Below, piece by piece: positions 61,901 to 64,000 of a stretch of 64,000 nucleotides of DNA (position 1 is the stretch's first letter; each line of letters starts with the position of its first letter). Both the position numbers and the translations under genes were made by a program. Source of the stretch: Bugulina stolonifera. Its lineage: Eukaryota; Bryozoa; Gymnolaemata; Cheilostomatida; Bugulidae. Where the stretch lies: positions 13,519,700-13,583,699 of the forward strand of contig OW285191.1 in the NCBI GenBank assembly GCA_935421135.1, given 5' to 3'. A model generated the notes under the pieces. It was not told the origin of the DNA. It worked only from the letters and a program-made list of their open reading frames with translations, and searched no databases.

Positions 61901-64000
61901 GGAATGGTTTTATAATTCTTGCTGAAAGGGCTTACTACTACAAACTGGCTTTGAATCTTAGAAAGTTGTACAAACACCTAAAAGAGAACTTTTAGAAGTA
62001 AATATACCAACATACCTGCCGCACAAGAGTTGTCCACACCCTGTAAACATGCCCGGATTCTCACAGAATATCTGGTGTATGGGCGGAGGCTGGAGACATT
62101 GGAGGATCTAAGGCTACCATCAACAGAGCTGATTACCTCAGTCTGCTTTCCTCCATTCACAACAATCTGGATAAATGTAAATGTTAATAAGTAACTATAC
62201 AACAACAGCAACATGCCACATGGGTAATAAAGTTGTATTGTAGTTACTCTATGACAGAGAATGGGTAAAACTGAGGAGCAAAATGTAAAAATCCTAAAGA
62301 GCAGTAAATCTCACACTAGTTCCTGTTACAATAGGTAGACTATTTCCTCCCCGGACGTGAATTGTATGTGAAATGCCATCATTTTATTTTATTACGTTGA
62401 TACTGTATACAGTTCAACATCCATGAAAACAGAGCAATTCAATATTATTATAAATAAAAGCAACTAGTAAAACAATTTTTAACCACATATCTCACCTGGT
62501 ATTGATCTATAAAACCCCCAGGGTCTGTTGGTGCATCCCATTCTACATATATGGAGAATGGACTAAGTGCTTTGACTAGTGTAGGTTGAGTGAGACCTCT
62601 AGGTGTGGCTGTAGGTACAGTGACCGTATGCACAGGGCTAGAGCTGGAGCCTGCACCATTGGTTACCTTTAAACAGTGATAATATTATAATACATACAAT
62701 TGTAAAGCTGCGAAACAGGAAGTCTGTCTGTCTGTTTTTCTGTATGTACAGTAAGTCACAACTCAGTAACTCCCTATATAATCTAAGTACTTGTATAAAA
62801 AATATCTGAACTCCTTCCCAGCTCACTCACACAGATATTACATACCTACAGCTATTACAGTAAGAGAACATAGCTCACCACTACTAGGTATTCTTCTTGC
62901 ACACATGAAATGTTAGAATGAGAGTAAGAGAGGATAACTCAATACTACTAGGTACTGATAGAATGAGAGTAAGAGAGGATAACTCACTAATACTAGGTAC
63001 TGATAGAATGAGAGTAAGAGAGGATAACTCACTAATACTAAGTACTGATAGAATGAGAGTAAGAGAGGATAACTCACCACTACTAGGTACTGATAAAATG
63101 AGAGTAAGAGAAGATAACTCACCACTACTAGGTACTGATAGAATGAGAGTAAGAGAGGAGAACTCACCACTACTAGGTACTGATAGATGGCACCAGGAGT
63201 AAGCCCTGAGTCAGTGTAAAATAGCCTCAGTCCTCTACTTATATTACCCCAATCTCCTGGAACTGAGTTTACAAGCTGCCGTCTGTGTAGAGTGTAGTCT
63301 GTGATCACACCATTAGGCAGAGAAGGAGATGTCCATAACACCTCCAACTCTGTGTTGGATGTTATAACAGTCCTAGGCTCTAGTATACCTAGCAATGAAC
63401 AGAAGACAGCGCTTACACATTGTACTTATACTACACCATAATAAAAGAATGTCTATCTACAAAACATTTACAATCAACATAAAAGTTAAAATCCAAACTC
63501 ATAAAAGTATGAATATGTATGTACACTCATGACTCGTGATATACTATACAGCTGTTATATTTATATCTACAGTACAGTACATGGTACAGATAATAAATCA
63601 GCATTTAACTGCAGGCTATTTGAATTTATTCCTTTCAAGTATAATACAAACAAACCTGCAGCAAGTGCCTCTGGAGTTTTTAAACTCAGTTCTGTACTGT
63701 TGGTACAGGCTGCTTCTGTACACGCTTCTAACACGTATGCATGTTCAGTATATGGATCCAAGCCTACAAAGGATGAATTACTAATTGACCTAACATAACC
63801 AAAATCTGACAGCACAGAAATTCAAGTCATTGATAGTTTACGTGGATATTGTGGGAATTCTAGTTTACATGAGTATTTATCAGATTCAATATAAGATGCA
63901 GCTACTGACTCACCTGTGATGAGCAGATGTCTAACCCCTCCTAGCTCCACCACTGTGACGGACTGTTGTATAGTATCGTACACACTGTACCTGTCCATTA
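43909..64000 (-). CDS. USH2A-like: Usherin-like transmembrane protein, last 28 exons (about 1670 residues), 5' part outside the window
   Basis: Exons from 5' to 3' end at: 63914, 63656, 63168, 62496, 62016, 59244, 58888, 58483, 58091, 57691, 57067, 56840, 56299, 55968, 55169, 53662, 53263, 52696, 52326, 51663, 50122, 48879, 48027, 47633, 47207, 46511, 45958, 43909; all phases agree. About 14 fibronectin III repeats are marked by Trp strands (VLWTSP, YVEWDAP, VSWVEP, VMWNAP, LLRWLPP, LIRWEEP, SVHWNPP, EVTWTQP, VLWDVP, LLQWLPP) and by usherin-type paired cysteines (ACTEAAC, ACSAAGC, ACTAGGC, ACTIVGC, VCTAVGC). Then come a Ser/Thr-rich stalk, one membrane helix, a ~230-residue cytoplasmic tail and C-terminal DTHL. 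Vertebrate usherin is a ciliary/stereociliary matrix protein with the same end. The laminin-type N-terminal half would be beyond the right edge. Confidence 0.88.
44025..44340 (+). mobile_element. tRNA-derived SINE-like sequence
   Basis: ACCAAGTGGTCTAGCGCTAG resembles a tRNA-Leu/Ser-type A box and GGGTTAGAGTCC a B box about 60 nt downstream, followed by a non-tRNA tail. It lies in the last intron of the usherin-like gene. Confidence 0.5.
45376..45580. repeat. 41-bp minisatellite, five copies
   Basis: CTAAGGCTATATGTACACCC then AATGTGTAACGGTTTGTGA, spaced 41 bp, with few changes. In the last intron of the usherin-like gene. Confidence 0.95.
47207..47343 (-). other. Transmembrane exon of the usherin-like protein
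   Basis: After a Thr/Pro-rich stalk (TNPSVTDPTPVTAPNKG) comes a hydrophobic span WLIPVIVICVLLAAIIFF. The next exon starts LVVRYCARGKK, a positively charged stop-transfer, placing the C-terminus in the cytoplasm. Confidence 0.88.
54150..54540. repeat. 26-bp minisatellite, about 15 copies
   Basis: CATAACCGTACATACTGTAT+ATTCTA units with CGTACA/CATACA and TATATTC/TCTATTC variants, in an intron of the usherin-like gene. Confidence 0.95.
55630..55935. mobile_element. MITE-like dispersed repeat, copy 3
   Basis: Best-preserved copy: GGCTCGGTTACATGAGAGAC at the left, CCACTGGTGGCCTTGATTAA, CAATAACCAAAG, AACCAATCAAAACAGCGCTC, CTGAACAGGCCAACATG, and GCCGATTTGCTC near the right end. In a usherin-like intron. 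Confidence 0.75.
57560..57662. repeat. (TATAA)n pentanucleotide microsatellite
   Basis: About 100 bp of ATAATATAAT, the same motif as at 26063, in a usherin-like intron directly downstream of the exon ending at 57691. Confidence 0.95.
59475..62015. other. Intron of the usherin-like gene hosting an opposite-strand gene
   Basis: At 2.5 kb it is the longest intron between FN3 exons. It contains the plus-strand gene at 60207-60863. The remainder (59480-60200 and 60870-62010) shows no other supported feature. Confidence 0.7.
60207..60863 (+). CDS. Small tail-anchored membrane protein, three exons, 99 residues
   Basis: Exons 60207-60278, 60447-60516 and 60706-60863 with canonical GTAAGT donors and TTGTAG/TTTTAG acceptors, phases 0 and 1. 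The ATG was chosen over a non-ATG opening four codons upstream. The N-terminal ~70 residues are hydrophilic and helical (RVEERRNQMGMSLRGIARNL, then DEIDRRREIQELRANRARRK). One hydrophobic span, CGLALAGTCVVAVGYHLY, sits at the very C-terminus and ends KEVF, typical of tail-anchored proteins of the mitochondrial outer membrane or ER. The gene lies inside a usherin-like intron on the other strand. I do not recognise the family. A BH3-like LRGIAR pattern lacks the key aspartate. Confidence 0.75.
62916..63187. repeat. 45-bp minisatellite carrying the splice donor of a usherin-like exon
   Basis: Six copies start at 62916, 62961, 63006, 63051, 63096 and 63141. On the minus strand each contains the exon end (YQYLVV), and five keep a GTGAGT donor. 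The unit is a multiple of three without stops, so donors at 63168, 63123, 63078, 63033 and 62988 would all keep frame. The outermost donor (63168) gives the normal FN3 strand when joined to the next exon. Confidence 0.93.

Noticed and set aside
62913..63395. 160-residue frame ending in YQYLVVVSYPLLLSF repeats as a single exon
   Set aside because: The start is a true FN3 exon, but the repeats follow a good donor at 63168, and only splicing there gives a normal FN3 strand.

Overview
The window is animal genomic DNA, probably from an early-branching invertebrate such as a sponge. It is AT-rich, its genes are split by short GT-AG introns, and it holds animal-type families (a TGF-beta-like ligand with a furin site, a usherin-like FN3 receptor with a PDZ ligand, a macro-PARP, and the first exon of an SLC22-type transporter). 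It also carries Polinton-like, Harbinger, mariner, hAT-like and SINE sequences and many minisatellites. Sponge is an inference; animal is firm. No rRNA, functional tRNA, CRISPR array or bacterial operon was seen.

Region 1 (1-12.9 kb) is a nested mobile-element block. A PIF/Harbinger transposon (transposase at the left, MADF-type DNA-binding protein at the right) is interrupted by a complete 9764-bp element at 1212-10975. That element has a 6-bp AATATT target duplication, termini beginning AG and ~540-bp GC-rich terminal inverted repeats. These are Polinton/Maverick hallmarks, but the element carries only two recognisable genes: a family-B DNA polymerase (+) and a spliced protein with a duplicated OB-like module (-). 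They diverge from an ~820-bp iteron palindrome. I find no integrase, packaging ATPase, protease or capsid gene. This is the best candidate here for an undescribed system: a minimal self-replicating transposon module. The block ends about 90 bp from the splice donor of an SLC22-like first exon (12991-13139).

Region 2 (13.1-22.9 kb) holds a nine-exon ankyrin-repeat gene on the minus strand (13881-18789) and its upstream DNA.

Region 3 (22.9-32.5 kb) holds an eight-exon macro domain plus ADP-ribosyltransferase gene on the plus strand (22933-29831). Its first intron has collected a tRNA-derived SINE with a nested hAT-like MITE and a fold-back mariner copy; a later intron holds a ~415-bp pentanucleotide array.

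Region 4 (32.5-43.9 kb) holds a six-exon TGF-beta-superfamily ligand on the minus strand (32558-41068), then intergenic DNA.

Region 5 (43.9-64 kb) holds the last 28 exons of a usherin-like gene on the minus strand: about 14 FN3 repeats, one membrane span, a cytoplasmic tail and a C-terminal DTHL PDZ ligand. The gene continues past the right edge. One of its introns contains a three-exon gene on the opposite strand for a ~99-residue tail-anchored protein (60207-60863).

Exon borders were placed by hand from GT-AG signals, and every junction listed keeps reading frame. All family names rest on motif recognition, not database searches.
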